Notes under the pieces: model-generated | What the model was told of the DNA's origin: nothing | What the model saw: only the letters and a program-made list of their open reading frames with translations | Databases searched by the model: none | Translations under genes and position numbers: made by a program | Part shown: in pieces, positions 36,501-63,013 of the stretch | How positions within the stretch are numbered: the stretch's first letter is position 1 | How the letters are laid out: the number at the start of each line of letters is the position of its first letter | NCBI RefSeq assembly: GCF_900636545.1 | Contig: NZ_LR134290.1 | Span: 1,922,001-1,986,000 of the forward strand | Source: Pseudomonas mendocina | GTDB lineage: Bacteria; Pseudomonadota; Gammaproteobacteria; Pseudomonadales; Pseudomonadaceae | Length of the DNA: 64,000 nt | Direction of reading: 5' to 3'

Positions 36501-39500
36501 CTTTCGAGCAATTGGTCGAGGCCTTGGCGCCAGAGCGCAGCCTGAGCCACAACCCGTTATTCCAGGTGAAGTTCACCCAGCAGTTCGTGCTGGCGCAGGA
36601 TCTGGCACTGCCCGGCGTGACCCTCAGCGCGCGGCAGTTGGATGAACAGGCCGCGCACTTCGATCTGGGCCTGGACATCACCGACCTGCCCGAAGGCATC
36701 GAGGCGGCCTTCACCTATGCGCAGGATCTGTTCGAAGCGCCGCGTGTCGCTGCCTTTGCCGCTGATTTCGAACGCCTGCTGGAGCAACTGCTGGCGCAGC
36801 CGCAGGCGCCGCTGGCCAATCTGGAACTGGCGGCTCAGCCCTCGATGATTGCCGGTTCCGAGCGCGCCTTTGCCGCAGCGCAGGTGCTCGAACTCTGGCA
36901 GCAGCAGGCGCATGGCGAGGCCTGCGCCCTGATGCATGAGGGCGTTGCTTATAGCTTTGCCGAACTGGAGGCGCAGGCTAACCAGTTGGCCCATCAGCTC
37001 ATCGCCCTGGGCGTCGGGCCGCAGCAGCGCGTCGGACTGTGCCTGCAGCGTTCGCCGGCGTTTGTCATCGGCTTGCTGGCTGTGCTCAAGGCGGGCGCTG
37101 CGTTCGTGCCGCTCGATCCGGCCTGGCCGGCGCAGCGTCAGGTGTTCGTCCTGGCCGATAGCGCCTGTGCGGTCTTGCTCGGTGAGTCGGCGTCGGCGCC
37201 ATCGTTCTCCGGCCCACAGTTGGACTTCAGTGCCGATGCGCCGTGGCGCCAACAGGCCAGCGATGCGCCCAAGGTGCCGGTGCATCCGCAGCAGGCGGCT
37301 TATCTGATCTACACCTCCGGCACCACCGGCCAGCCCAAGGGCGCGGTGATCAGCCATGCAGCGCTGGCCGATTACGTGCAAGGCATGCTCGAGCAACTGG
37401 CGCTGGCGCCTGAGGCGAGCATGGCCATGGTTTCCACCGTGGCGGCGGATTTGGGCCACACCGTGCTGTTCGGCGCGCTTTTGTCCGGGCGCACCCTGCA
37501 CCTGTTGAGCGCGGAAACCGTAGCCGATGCCGACAGCCTGGCGGACTACCTGAGCACGCAGCAGGTCGGCATTCTCAAGATCGTGCCGACCCATCTGGCC
37601 GGCCTGTTGCAGGCGGGCGCTGGGGCACGGGCGATACCCGCGCATGCGCTGATCTTCGGTGGCGAAGCCCTGCCGGCTGAGCTGGTGAAGGAGGTCAAGC
37701 GCCTGCGTCCGCAGTGCCGGGTGATCAACCACTATGGCCCGAGTGAAACCACGGTCGGTGTGCTGACTCACGAAGTCACGGACGCCGAGCTGGCTGATCT
37801 CAAGGGTGTGGTACCGATTGGTCGGCCATTGCCCAACGTCCTTGCGTTGGTGCTGGATGCGGCTTTGACGCCGTTGCCGCAGGGCGCGGTCGGTGAGCTG
37901 TACCTGGCGGGGCCAGGCTTGGCGCAAGGTTACCTTGGCCAGCCGGGGTTGACCGCGGCGAGCTTCCTGCCTGACCCGTTCAGCCAAGGGCAGCGCCTGT
38001 ACCGCACCGGCGACCGCGCACGCCTGTTGGCAGATGGGCGTATCGAGTTTTTGGGCCGCGATGATGATCAGGTCAAGGTGCGTGGCTATCGCGTGGCGCT
38101 TGGCGAGATCGTGGCGCAATTGCGCAGTTTGGCCGGTGTCGCTGATGCCCACGTGCAGCTAGATGAGCAGGGGCAACTGCTGGCTTATGTCGTGGCCCAT
38201 GGCTCCTCGGCGCCTGAGTTGCAGGCGCAATTGGCTGAGCGTTTGCCGCAGTATATGCAGCCGAGCCATCTGTTGCTGCTGGAGCAATTTCCGCTGACGG
38301 CCAACGGCAAGCTCGACCGTCAAGCCCTGCCGCAGCCACAGGCCACCGTACAGGACTTCGAGGCCCCGCATGAGGGCGTCGAGGCGCAGTTGGCAGCGCT
38401 ATGGCAGCAGGTGCTGAATGTCGAAAACGTGGGCCGGCATGACAACTTCTTCGCCCTGGGCGGCGATTCGATTCTCAGCTTGCAGATCATTGCCCGTGCG
38501 CGGCGCCAAGGCATTCGCCTGACGCCCAAGCAATTGTTCGAAAAGCAGAGCATCGCCGAGCTGGCGCAGGTCGCCGTGCTGGCTGAGGCGCCGGCGCCGA
38601 GTGCGACGACGGCCGAATCGCCGCAGCATTTTGCCCTGACGCCCATCCAGGCGCGCTTTTTCGCCCAGGCGCCGGCGTGTGCCAGCCATTGGAATCAGTC
38701 GCTGCTGCTGACCCTGGATGAACCGCTTGAGGCCCGCGCCTTGGGCGAGGCACTGCAAGCGCTGGTGGCGCATCACGGCAGCTTGCGCCTGAGCTTTACG
38801 CAGAACGCGCAAGGTCACTGGCAGCAGCGCTACCGTGACGCGCAGCCGGCGCAGGAGTTGTTGTGGGTCTGCCAAGTTGCGGCCGATGCAGAGTTTCCGG
38901 CGCTGTGTGACGAAGCCCAGCGCAGCCTGGATATCGAGCATGGCCCGCTGCTGCGTGCGGTATTGGCGCAGTTGCCCGGTGGGCGCAGTCGACTGCTGTT
39001 GGTGATCCATCACCTGGCGGTCGATGGCGTGTCCTGGCGCGTGCTGCTCGATGATCTGCAGCAGGCCTACGACCAGCGTTTGGCCGGGCAGACGGTCAGC
39101 CTAGCCGCTGTCGGCGCCAGTTTTGCGCAGTGGTCGGCGCACCTGCAGGCGTGGGCCGGCAGTGCGCAACTGGCTGCGCAGCAGGCCTATTGGCAGGACT
39201 TTAGCGCCGCGCAGGCGTGCTTGCCTTGCGATTGGCCCGAAGGCAGCGCAACCGTGGCCGACAGTGCTCAACTGCACCTGAGGCTCGATGCGGCGAGCAC
39301 CGCGCGCCTGCTCAATGAGGTGCCGGCTGCGTATCGCACGCAGATCAATGACGTCTTGCTGGCCGCACTGGCGCACGCGCTGTGGCAGTGGAGCGGGCGC
39401 CGGCGCACGGTGATCAGCCTGGAGGGGCATGGCCGTGAGAGCGAAGCGCTCGATTTGAGCCGCACGCTCGGCTGGTTCACCAGCTTGTATCCGGTGGCGT

Positions 39501-41737
39501 TGCAGGCAGACGATGACCTCAGCACGACCCTCAAGCAGGTCAAGGAGCACCTGCGTCAGGTGCAGGACAAAGGCCTGGGTTACGGCGTGCTCAAGTACCT
39601 GAGCAACGCCCCGTTGGACGACCTGCAAGGCCACGGCCTGACCTTCAATTACCTGGGGCGTTTCGACGATGCCGCCAGTGCCCGTTGGCGCCTGGCCGAG
39701 CAAGACGGTGGCGCGCCGCGTGATGCCAGTGGGCCGTTGGCCAATGCCCTGGCCATCGACGGCCAGGTGCGCGAGGGCTGCCTGACGCTGAGCCTGACCT
39801 ACAGCCGCGCGCGTTTTGCTCAAGGTAACGTCGAGCGCTTGCTCAGCGCTTACGAGCAGGCGCTGCGGCAACTGATCGAACACTGCTGCGCGCCTGATGT
39901 GGGCGGGCTGACCCCTTCGGATTTCCCCCTGGCCAGCCTGACTCAGGCGCAGCTCGATGGGCTGCCGTATGCGCCGCAGCAGATCGAGGATCTGTTCCCG
40001 CTGGCGCCGATGCAGCAGGGCATTTTGCTGCACAGCCAACTGGAGCAGGGCAGCGGCATCTACCTGATGCAGGATCAGTACGCGGTGGCCAGCGCGCTGG
40101 ATGTGGAGGCCTTCACCTACGCCTGGCAGCAGGTGGTGCAACGTCACCCGGCGCTGCGCACGGCGTTCTGCAACCTCGAGGGCGGTGAGCCGCATCAGGT
40201 GGTGTTGCGTCAGGTGCCGTCGCCCGTGCAGTTCTTCGACTTCACCACGCTGGCGCGTGAGCAGGCCGAGGCCAGGTTGCAGGAGATGCTGCGCGAGGAG
40301 CGTCAGAGCGGTTTCGACTTCGCTCAGGCGCCGCTGCTGCGTCTGCGTCTGGTGAAGTTCGCCGAGGGCGACTGGCGCATCGTGCAGAGCCACCACCATG
40401 CCTTGATCGATGCCTGGTGCCGTGGGCTGATGCTCGCTGAGTTCTTCGCCCAGTATCGTGCCCGCTTGCAAGGGCGCAGCCTGTACTTGCCGCCAGCGCG
40501 GCCTTACCGCGACTTCATCGCCTGGCTCGCACAGCAGGATGAAGCCGCCAGCCGCGGTTACTGGCGCGAGGCGCTGGCCGGTTTCGACACGGTGACGCCG
40601 CTGCCGTATCGCCGCCAGCAAGGCGAGGCGGGCATCCAGGATGTCAGCCTGGCCCTGGATGAGGCGCAAACCCGTGCGCTCGCCGAGCAGGCGCGGCGCC
40701 ATCAATTGACCGTCAACACCTTCGTGCAGGCGGCTTGGGCGCTGCTGTTGATGCGCTACAGCGGTCGTGATGACGTGCTGTTCGGCGTCACCGTGGCCGG
40801 GCGCCCGACGGAGCTTGAGGGCATCGAGGAGGCGTTGGGGCTGTTCATCAACACCTTGCCGCTGCGCGTGCAGTTGCCGGGTGAGGGGGCCAGTGGTTTG
40901 CACCTGTTGCAGGCCTTGCAGGCGCAGAACGCCGGCATGCGTCAGCATGAGCAACTGTCGCTGGCCGAGGTGCAGAACCTGGCCGACACCCCTCGCGGCC
41001 AGCCGCTGTTCGACAGCCTGTTCGTGTTCGAGAACGTACCGCTCGGCGGCGAGGTGCAGGAGGCGGTCGAGGCTTATCGCATCACGCCGCTGGCTAACCG
41101 CACGCACACCAACTACCCGCTGACCGTGGTGCTGCTGCCCGGCAGCAGCCTGACGCTGCAACTGAGCTTCGACACCCAGCAGTTCGCCGTGGCCGATATG
41201 CAGGTGCTGGTCGAGCATTTCCGCCGTGTGCTGCTGCAACTGAGCCAGGCGCCGCAGCGCCCCTTGGCCGAGCTGAACCTGCTCGATGAGGGCGAGCGTG
41301 ATGCCCTGTGCAAGCTGGGGCAGGGTGAACAGCAGGCGCAGTGGTATGCGCAGAGCTACCTGGCGCGCTTCGAGGCGCAGGTGGCGCAGCAGGGCGCGCG
41401 CGACGTGGCGCGTTGCCAGGGGCAGACGCTTTCCTACGCGGCGCTGAACGAGCAGGCCAACCGCATTGGGCATGGTCTGATCGAGCGCGGCGTGCAATTC
41501 GATGACGTGGTGGCGCTGTATGCGCCGCGTGGCTTGCCGCTGCTGAGCCTGATTATCGGGGCGTTCAAGGCTGGCGCGGCTTATCTGGCGCTCGATGAGC
41601 GTCATCCGCCGGCGCGCAGTGCACGCATGCTGGCCAGCAGCGCGGCGCCCGGTGCTGATCACCTTGCGCGCGCATCTCGCGCAGGTCGAGGCGATGCTCG
41701 CCGAGCTGGCGCAGGCGCCGCAGGTGTTGATCTATGA
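33515..41737 (+). CDS. NRPS 1, main part: FAAL-T-C-A(Asp)-T-E-C-A(N-terminal piece)
   Basis: About 2740 residues before a frameshift. A PvdL-like fatty acyl-AMP ligase occupies residues 1-570 ([16 protein letters not shown] near 174), then a carrier (GGDS, Ser 613) and an LCL-type condensation domain (HHIICDGWS at 803). Adenylation domain 1 has [11 protein letters not shown] at 1266; its specificity residues read D-L-T-K-I-G-H-V-G-K, one of the Asp codes (bacitracin/surfactin Asp is DLTKVGHIGK). A second carrier (Ser 1652) and an epimerization domain ([10 protein letters not shown] at 1832, [16 protein letters not shown]) follow. The next condensation domain has HHALIDA, with Ala for the usual Gly of HHxxxDG. 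Adenylation domain 2 begins and is cut at about 41648 by an extra C. An alternative start is GTG 33485. Confidence 0.9.
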   Translation: MRSMVDQAQHFADILDYHAERVPGRVAIRHIVADQGEPLLTTYAELREQALAVAGLLQRLGCEAGERCVLMLPSGADYAAAFFGCLYAGVIAVPAFPPENNRQMHIERLTGILLDAQPAVVLAPREVIRRCQADLQPLLAPGAALIAIEDVDARERAGYRPRLITSDALAFLQYTSGSTRAPKGVMVSHANLLANERSMSRGFNASREESWVSWLPLYHDMGLMAGLLLPILHGGTLTLMAPNFFLARPARWLQAISQYGGTFSGGPDFAYRLCAERVPQSSLEALDLSSWRLAFSGSEPIRLDTLQAFSQRFAAAGFSARALAPSYGLAEATLYVCVDAAEREPQVETFASSTAGQADSRLPACGWSDAEHPLRIVEPQTLQVLGDDQVGEIWIAGPSIAQGYWRNPEATAEAFVERDGQRWLRTGDLGVVRERQLFIAGRLKDLIILNGQNHYPQDIEQALEQDIELLRQGRIAAFAVTDEQGIEGVGLALEISRNVRKLISAEMICQRIADGMGERFQLAPQLILLLEPGTLPRTTSGKLQRSACRSGWQNGSLATFAQWYKGRLLGADVASHAPQASTMLPQVLRAWQEVLGCTDLEEGDHFFARGGDSVGVMQVLARLNAELGLELQADSLFERPRLGDFSAWVAAQPRTTRQVPPLQAEVRDAQCAQSYAQQRLWFLERLQGDASAYRLGGELRFQGQLDEAALQRSFDDLVSRHESLRTRFAAGEEDGVPLQRIDPPFSVDLARFDLRGEADGEAALARLREERMNLPLDLQQGPLWHLALVRVSEDDQRLLLVMHHIICDGWSIQVLIREFAELYAAHVLGQVPNLPALPVQYADYAIWQRRWLQAGEGARQLDYWKQRLGDEQPLLQLPADHPRPARQSHRGARHDIRLDEALSQRLRTHASDQGVTLFMLLLAAFKVQLQRYSGQRDIRVGVPSAGRVCRETEALIGFFVNTQVLRSEFGGEHSFADVLAQVRSAALGAQDHQLLPFEQLVEALAPERSLSHNPLFQVKFTQQFVLAQDLALPGVTLSARQLDEQAAHFDLGLDITDLPEGIEAAFTYAQDLFEAPRVAAFAADFERLLEQLLAQPQAPLANLELAAQPSMIAGSERAFAAAQVLELWQQQAHGEACALMHEGVAYSFAELEAQANQLAHQLIALGVGPQQRVGLCLQRSPAFVIGLLAVLKAGAAFVPLDPAWPAQRQVFVLADSACAVLLGESASAPSFSGPQLDFSADAPWRQQASDAPKVPVHPQQAAYLIYTSGTTGQPKGAVISHAALADYVQGMLEQLALAPEASMAMVSTVAADLGHTVLFGALLSGRTLHLLSAETVADADSLADYLSTQQVGILKIVPTHLAGLLQAGAGARAIPAHALIFGGEALPAELVKEVKRLRPQCRVINHYGPSETTVGVLTHEVTDAELADLKGVVPIGRPLPNVLALVLDAALTPLPQGAVGELYLAGPGLAQGYLGQPGLTAASFLPDPFSQGQRLYRTGDRARLLADGRIEFLGRDDDQVKVRGYRVALGEIVAQLRSLAGVADAHVQLDEQGQLLAYVVAHGSSAPELQAQLAERLPQYMQPSHLLLLEQFPLTANGKLDRQALPQPQATVQDFEAPHEGVEAQLAALWQQVLNVENVGRHDNFFALGGDSILSLQIIARARRQGIRLTPKQLFEKQSIAELAQVAVLAEAPAPSATTAESPQHFALTPIQARFFAQAPACASHWNQSLLLTLDEPLEARALGEALQALVAHHGSLRLSFTQNAQGHWQQRYRDAQPAQELLWVCQVAADAEFPALCDEAQRSLDIEHGPLLRAVLAQLPGGRSRLLLVIHHLAVDGVSWRVLLDDLQQAYDQRLAGQTVSLAAVGASFAQWSAHLQAWAGSAQLAAQQAYWQDFSAAQACLPCDWPEGSATVADSAQLHLRLDAASTARLLNEVPAAYRTQINDVLLAALAHALWQWSGRRRTVISLEGHGRESEALDLSRTLGWFTSLYPVALQADDDLSTTLKQVKEHLRQVQDKGLGYGVLKYLSNAPLDDLQGHGLTFNYLGRFDDAASARWRLAEQDGGAPRDASGPLANALAIDGQVREGCLTLSLTYSRARFAQGNVERLLSAYEQALRQLIEHCCAPDVGGLTPSDFPLASLTQAQLDGLPYAPQQIEDLFPLAPMQQGILLHSQLEQGSGIYLMQDQYAVASALDVEAFTYAWQQVVQRHPALRTAFCNLEGGEPHQVVLRQVPSPVQFFDFTTLAREQAEARLQEMLREERQSGFDFAQAPLLRLRLVKFAEGDWRIVQSHHHALIDAWCRGLMLAEFFAQYRARLQGRSLYLPPARPYRDFIAWLAQQDEAASRGYWREALAGFDTVTPLPYRRQQGEAGIQDVSLALDEAQTRALAEQARRHQLTVNTFVQAAWALLLMRYSGRDDVLFGVTVAGRPTELEGIEEALGLFINTLPLRVQLPGEGASGLHLLQALQAQNAGMRQHEQLSLAEVQNLADTPRGQPLFDSLFVFENVPLGGEVQEAVEAYRITPLANRTHTNYPLTVVLLPGSSLTLQLSFDTQQFAVADMQVLVEHFRRVLLQLSQAPQRPLAELNLLDEGERDALCKLGQGEQQAQWYAQSYLARFEAQVAQQGARDVARCQGQTLSYAALNEQANRIGHGLIERGVQFDDVVALYAPRGLPLLSLIIGAFKAGAAYLALDERHPPARSARMLASSAAPGADHLARASRAGRGDARRAGAGAAGVDL

Positions 41738-43171
41738 GGACTTGCTGCTGCACAACGGCGCAGCCAACCCGGGGCGCTACGCTGGCCCCGAGCACCTGGC
41801 GTATCTGATCTACACCTCCGGCTCCACCGGCGAGCCCAAGGGGGTGATGGTCAACCAGCGCGGCATGCTCAACAACCAGTTGGCCAAGGTGCCGTACCTG
41901 CAACTGGGCGAGGCGGATGTGATCGCCCAGACCGCTGCCACCGGCTTCGATGTCTCCGTCTGGCAACTGCTGACCGCGCCGCTGTTCGGTGGCGCGCTGG
42001 AGATCATCCCCGATGCCATCGCTCAGGACCCGCAGGCGCTGCTCGAGTGCGTGGCCGCCAGCGGAGTGACTGTGCTGGAAGCGGTGCCGGCGGTGATCGA
42101 CGGCATGCTCGAAGCCGCGCCTGTAACGCTGCCGGCGCTGCGTTGGCTGCTGCCCACCGGCGAGGCGCTGAGCCATGAGCTGGCGGCGCGCTGGTTCGCC
42201 CGCTACCCGCAGGTGCCGATGATCAATGCCTACGGCCCGGCCGAATGCGCCGACGACGTGGCGCTGTATCGCCTGAACGAGGTGCCGGCGCAGCGTCAGC
42301 CCATCGCCATCGGCCAGCCGACCGATAACAACCGCTTGTATGTGTTGGGCGGCGACCTTGAGCCGTTGCCGCATGGCGTGGTCGGGGAGCTGTATATCGG
42401 CGGCACCGGCGTGGGCCGTGGTTATGCGGCGCGGCCAGGATTGACGGCCGAGCGCTTCGTACCCGATCCATTCGGCGCTGCGGGCGAGCGTCTCTATCGC
42501 AGTGGCGACCTGGCGCGCTGGAATGCCGAGGGCCAGCTCGAATACGTCGGCCGTGTGGACTTCCAGGTGAAGATCCGTGGCCAGCGCATCGAGCTGGGCG
42601 AGATCGAGGCCTGCCTGCTGGCCAGCGCCGCACTGCGCCAGGCCGTGGTGGTGGCCCATGAGGGCGGCGCCGGTACGCAACTGATCGCCTACGTCGTGGC
42701 CGAGGCTGGCCAGCGTATCGATCAGCAGGCGCTACGCAGCGAAGTCGCGGCGCAGTTGCCGGCCTTCATGGTGCCGGCGCAGGTCATCGTCTTGCCGCGC
42801 TTGCCGCTCAATGGCAACGGCAAGCTCGACCGCCGCGCGCTGCCCGCACCGCAGGTGCAGGCGCGTAGCGTCGAGGCGCCGCAGGGCGAGTTGGAGCAGC
42901 ACCTGGCGCAGCTCTGGCGCGATTTGCTCAAGGTCGAGCAGGTCGGTCGCCATGACCATTTCTTCGAACTCGGCGGCCACTCCTTGCTGGCCACCCGCTT
43001 GTTGGCACTGATCCGCGAGAGCCGTGGTGTCACGGTGCCGCTGGCGCAGGCCTTCGAAGCGACCACCGTGGCCAGCATGGCCAGCTTGATCAGCCGCCTG
43101 GAAAGCCAAGCCCTTAATGATGAACGCCTGGACGCGCTCGACGATCTGATGAGCGCTCTGGAGGAAATTCA

Positions 43172-43175
<4 letters not shown>
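41649..43175 (+). pseudogene. NRPS 1, frameshifted remainder: A(Dab?) C-terminal part and carrier
   Basis: The second half of NRPS 1 in the +1-shifted frame. Protein similarity continues without a gap from [12 protein letters not shown] at 41649; the open frame itself extends back to an ATG at 41595, which is unlikely to be used. [18 protein letters not shown] and [10 protein letters not shown] are adenylation motifs. Specificity residues read D-V-W-E-L-T-A-D-D-K, resembling what I recall for 2,4-diaminobutyrate in PvdL and Pseudomonas lipopeptide synthetases. The carrier is [14 protein letters not shown], Ser at about 42981. With one C removed from the CCC at 41648-41650 the two parts join into one protein of about 3220 residues. 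It ends overlapping the NRPS 2 start (GTGA). Confidence 0.85.
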
Positions 43176-59159
<15,984 letters not shown>

Positions 59160-59170
<11 letters not shown>

Positions 59171-60581
59171 ACCGAACTACGTTGCGCAGCCGCTGCCGGT
59201 ATCCCTTGACCTGGGGCCGGAGGTTTCCCTGCGCGATGCCGATTATCGCTTCGCTGCCACGAGCCGACTGCAGCATCAGAGTGCGGTGGAATCCAACGCA
59301 CGCAGCTATTCACGGCGTATACCGCTGGAACTGCGGCTGGCCGAGGGTATCCACGTTCAGGATAGTGAAGGGCGCTGGTTCATCGACTGCCTGGCCGGTG
59401 CCGGCACGTTGGCGCTGGGGCATAACCACCCGGTCGTGCTGGAGGCCGTGCGCGGACTGCTCGATGGCAAGCGGCCGCTGCATACGCTGGATCTGATGAC
59501 CGAAGCCAAGGACGATTTCATCAACGAGCTGTTCGCCTGCCTGCCCGCCGAGTTCGCGCGCGATGCACGCATCCAGTTCTGCGGGCCGGCCGGTACCGAT
59601 GCGGTAGAGGCGGCGTTGAAACTGGTGCGTACCGCTACCGGGCGCAGCCAGATGCTGGCCTTCCATGGTGCCTACCACGGCATGACCCAGGGCGCCCTGA
59701 GCCTGATGGGTAGCCTGGGGCCCAAGCAGTATCTCGACGGCATGATCAGTGGCGTGCAGATGCTGCCGTATCCCTACGCGTACCGCTGCCCGTTCGGTTT
59801 GGGCGGTGCGGAGGGCGAGCGAGTCGGCCTGCATTACATCGAGAATCAGCTGGGTGATCCGGAAAGTGGCGTGCTGCCGGCAGCCGGCATGATTCTGGAA
59901 ACCGTGCAGGGCGAGGGTGGGGTGATCGCTCCTTCAGCCGACTGGTTGCGCGGCATTCGCCGCATCACCCGTGAGGCCGGTGTACCGCTGATTCTCGATG
60001 AGGTGCAGTGCGGCATCGGTCGTACCGGCAAGCTGTTCGCCTTCGAGCATGCCGGCATCACGCCGGATGTGCTGGTGTTGTCCAAAGCCATCGGCGGCAG
60101 CCTGCCGCTGGCAGTGGTGGTCTACCACAAGGATCTCGACCGCTGGCAGCCGGGCGCGCATGCCGGCACCTTCCGTGGCAATCAGATGGCCATGGCGGCA
60201 GGTGCAGCCACCTTGCGCCTGATCCGTGAAGAACGCCTGGATCAGCATGCCGCTGTCATGGGAGAACGCCTCTTCGCTCACCTGCAGGCACTGCAGGAGC
60301 GCTACCCGCAGATTGGCGAAGTACGGGGAAGGGGGCTGATGCTGGGAGTGGAGATGGTCGATCCCCAGGGCAAGGCGAACGCCATGGGGCACCCGCCGCA
60401 CAACCGTGCGCTGGCCTCGGCTGTGCAGCAGCAATGCCTGCGTCGCGGCCTGATTCTGGAGGTGGGTGGGCGCCATTCCAGTGTGTTGCGTTTGCTGCCG
60501 CCGTTGATCATCACTGCAGCGCAGGTCGACCAAGTTGCGGAAATCTTCACCGCCGCACTTGCCGCTGCGCTCAGTCCCTGA
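59160..60581 (+). CDS. pvdH: Diaminobutyrate-2-oxoglutarate aminotransferase (PvdH-like)
   Basis: A 473-residue class III PLP aminotransferase. The PLP-binding lysine is in VLSKAIGG (about residue 309), the cofactor Asp in LILDEVQCGIGRTG, and GPAGTDAVEAALK and HGAYHGMTQGAL are typical of DABA transaminases. It converts L-aspartate 4-semialdehyde plus glutamate to L-2,4-diaminobutyrate, the residue expected at position 2 of the peptide. It overlaps the end of NRPS 2 by 11 bases, so it is translated from the same message. The last gene of the operon; no clear terminator follows. Confidence 0.92.
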
Positions 60582-60643
60582 AGACCCGTAGCCTCGACCT
60601 GCCCATTCACCGTGTGTCGGACAGGATTATTTCAAACCACCAT

Positions 60644-60662
60644 CTAAATGATAAAAATTACT
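60644..60662. promoter_or_regulatory. Candidate Fur box upstream of second TonB receptor
   Basis: CTAAATGATAAAAATTACT matches 12 of 19 positions of the Fur consensus with intact AATGATAA and ATTA parts. It begins with CTAAAT as in PvdS promoters, but no CGT follows at the right distance. Confidence 0.55.
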
Positions 60663-60750
60663 ATTCAGTTTTAGTTTCATATTGGTTAGGCTAGCCAGCG
60701 TTTTTTGACAGGCCAGCGGATTGGCTGGCGGAATCAGGGGGGAGAACACG

Positions 60751-62940
60751 ATGTCGAGAGCAGTGCAGAGTGCTGGACGTTTTCAGCTGAAATGCCTGGC
60801 TGTGGTAATTGCTGCCACGTGCCACGGGATGGTTCATGCGCAAGATGACCAGGTGACGCTTCCTGCGCAAACGGTCACCGGTGAACTGGACCGCCCACAA
60901 GGCCCGGACTTCGGCTACAAGGCCGAGAAAAGTCTGACCGCCAGCAAGACCAGCACGCCACTGTCGGAGACTCCGCGTTCGGTGTCGGTGGTGACGCGCA
61001 AGCGCATCGAGGACCAAAAGTCGCAGAGCCTCACTGAGGTGCTGGGCTATGTGCCGGGTATCTTCGCTCCGCCATTCGCTGCCGGGGATGGCCTCGCGGG
61101 TGACCTGTTCTTCATTCGCGGTTTCAATGCCACTGATTTCGGCTACGGTCTGCTGCGAGATGGTTTGCGCGTACAGGGCAACCGCTACGACACCACCAGC
61201 GAGCCTTATGGTCTGGAGCGGGTAGAGGTATTCCGTGGACCGACCTCGATTCTCTATGGCGAGAACGCACCGGGTGGTCTGGTCAACCTGGTCAGCAAGC
61301 GCCCGACCGCTGCTCCGCAGGGCGAAGTGCAGCTCAGCTACGGTTCCAACGATCGTCGCCAGCTCAACCTGGACGTGTCCGGGCCATTGAATGACAGCGG
61401 CAACGTGTTGGGCAGAGTGGTGATGGTCGGTCGTGAGGCCGACACCCAGGTCGATCACGTGCAGGACAACCGCATCTATATCGCCCCGTCATTGACCCTG
61501 AACTTCGATGACTTCAACAGTCTGACCCTGCTGTCGACCTACCAGAAGGATCGCACCAAGCTCGAGCTGGGCTTGCCAGCGGCCGGTACGCTGCTGAAAA
61601 ACCCCAATGGCAAGATCGACAAGGATACCTTCCTCGGTAACAAGGATTGGAACACCTTCGAACGCGAGGTGTGGACGCTGGGCTATGAGTTTACCCATCG
61701 CTTCAACAATGACTGGCAGTTCCGCCAGAACTCGCGTTACATGCAGTCACGCATCCAGCGTAACGAAATCTGGCCGGGGGCATTGAATAATGCGGGCTTC
61801 GGCACCAACGTCAGCTCGCAGGCGTACGATCGTTACAACAAGTCCATCACCTATTCGCTGGATAACCAGCTCGAAGGCAAGTTCGATACAGGTGCCCTGC
61901 AGCACACGCTGTTGGTAGGCGCCAGTTTCGACCGCACTTCCTTCAACCAGGATTGGAGTGCCGGTTTCGGTCCGTCGATCAACGTATTCGATCCGGTCTG
62001 GACCAGCGAGCCGACCACGCCGTTCACCATCCAGAACTCGCAGCTCGACCAACAGATGACCGGTCTCTACAGCCAGCTCCAAAGCAAGTACGAGAACTGG
62101 ATCTTCCTGCTCGGTGGTCGTTTCGATACTGTGGATAGTCAGTATCGCAACAAGTTCGATGCTACCAGCCCGGTCAGCAACGCTGCCTCCGACCTTGACT
62201 ACACCGACCGCGACTTCACCTGGCAGACCGGCGTGATGTACCAGTTCGAGAATGGTCTGTCGCCTTACGTCAGCTATTCCACCTCGTTTGTGCCGGTGCA
62301 GCAGACCAGCAGCGCCAGTGGCCCTCTGGACCCGATCACCGCCGAGCAGTACGAAGTGGGTCTGAAGTACGAGCCCAAGGGCTGGAACACCATGCTCACT
62401 GCAGCTGTATTCGATCTGCGTAAGGAAAATGACGTCTATTTCGAGGCGGGCATCAATGACTACCGCCAGGTCGGTGAGAGCCGTTCCAAGGGCGTAGAGC
62501 TGGAAGTCAGCAGTGATGTCAGTGCCAATCTGAATATCACCGCCGCCTACACCTACACCGATGCACGCATTACCAAGGACGCACCGGGATCTTTGCTTGA
62601 GGGCCATCAGATGACCGGTGTGCCCCGTAACCAGGCATCGATCTGGGCCAACTACCGCTTCCTCGATGGTGCGCTGCGCGGCCTGCGTCTGGGCGGTGGC
62701 TTGCGTCACTTCGACAGTACCTTTGCTTATACCGCCGAAACTCTCTACGGCAAGTTGGACACTGGCGACGTGACCTTGGTCGATGCCGCCATCGGCTATG
62801 ACATCGACGAGAACTGGTCGGTCGATCTCAATGCCAAGAATGTCTTCGATCAGGAGTACGTGGCAGGCTGCAACAATGCCGGTCGCTGCTACTGGGGCGA
62901 TGAACGCACCTTCCTCGGTACCGTGTCGCTGCGCTGGTAA
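60751..62940 (+). CDS. TonB-dependent siderophore receptor (copy 2, FhuA/FoxA-like)
   Basis: 729 residues. The signal peptide ends at about residue 30 (VHA). A TonB box-like TVTGE comes next; the plug has LSETPRSVSVVTRKRI, DLFFIRGFN, VEVFRGPTSILYGENAPGG, and the barrel ends with CYWGDERTFLGTVSLRW, whose final Trp and CYWG-type hairpin are typical of hydroxamate siderophore receptors. No signalling domain is present. GGGGGGAG precedes the start. Its position directly after the biosynthetic operon and before an import permease makes it the best candidate receptor for the self-made siderophore. Confidence 0.92.
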   Translation: MSRAVQSAGRFQLKCLAVVIAATCHGMVHAQDDQVTLPAQTVTGELDRPQGPDFGYKAEKSLTASKTSTPLSETPRSVSVVTRKRIEDQKSQSLTEVLGYVPGIFAPPFAAGDGLAGDLFFIRGFNATDFGYGLLRDGLRVQGNRYDTTSEPYGLERVEVFRGPTSILYGENAPGGLVNLVSKRPTAAPQGEVQLSYGSNDRRQLNLDVSGPLNDSGNVLGRVVMVGREADTQVDHVQDNRIYIAPSLTLNFDDFNSLTLLSTYQKDRTKLELGLPAAGTLLKNPNGKIDKDTFLGNKDWNTFEREVWTLGYEFTHRFNNDWQFRQNSRYMQSRIQRNEIWPGALNNAGFGTNVSSQAYDRYNKSITYSLDNQLEGKFDTGALQHTLLVGASFDRTSFNQDWSAGFGPSINVFDPVWTSEPTTPFTIQNSQLDQQMTGLYSQLQSKYENWIFLLGGRFDTVDSQYRNKFDATSPVSNAASDLDYTDRDFTWQTGVMYQFENGLSPYVSYSTSFVPVQQTSSASGPLDPITAEQYEVGLKYEPKGWNTMLTAAVFDLRKENDVYFEAGINDYRQVGESRSKGVELEVSSDVSANLNITAAYTYTDARITKDAPGSLLEGHQMTGVPRNQASIWANYRFLDGALRGLRLGGGLRHFDSTFAYTAETLYGKLDTGDVTLVDAAIGYDIDENWSVDLNAKNVFDQEYVAGCNNAGRCYWGDERTFLGTVSLRW

Positions 62941-62962
62941 GCGGCAACCGAGTGGGCAAACC

Positions 62963-62991
62963 AAGGCGAGGGGGCAACCCTTCGCCTTTTT
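62963..62991 (+). terminator. Intrinsic terminator after second TonB receptor
   Basis: AAGGCGAGGGG pairs with CCCTTCGCCTT (one mismatch) followed by TTTTT. The permease gene begins 23 bp later, so it depends on read-through or its own promoter. Confidence 0.75.
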
Positions 62992-63013
62992 GCATAGGTA
63001 AGGACAACAACGG

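Noticed and set aside
33422..36550. Minus-strand frame of 1042 codons opposite NRPS 1
   Set aside because: Composition is Gln/Arg/His/Leu-rich with no motifs, as expected for the complement of a high-GC NRPS gene with clear domains on the plus strand.
60644..60668. CTAAAT upstream of the second receptor as a PvdS IS box
   Set aside because: The CGT element is not found at the 16- or 17-base spacing; only the Fur-like reading is supported.
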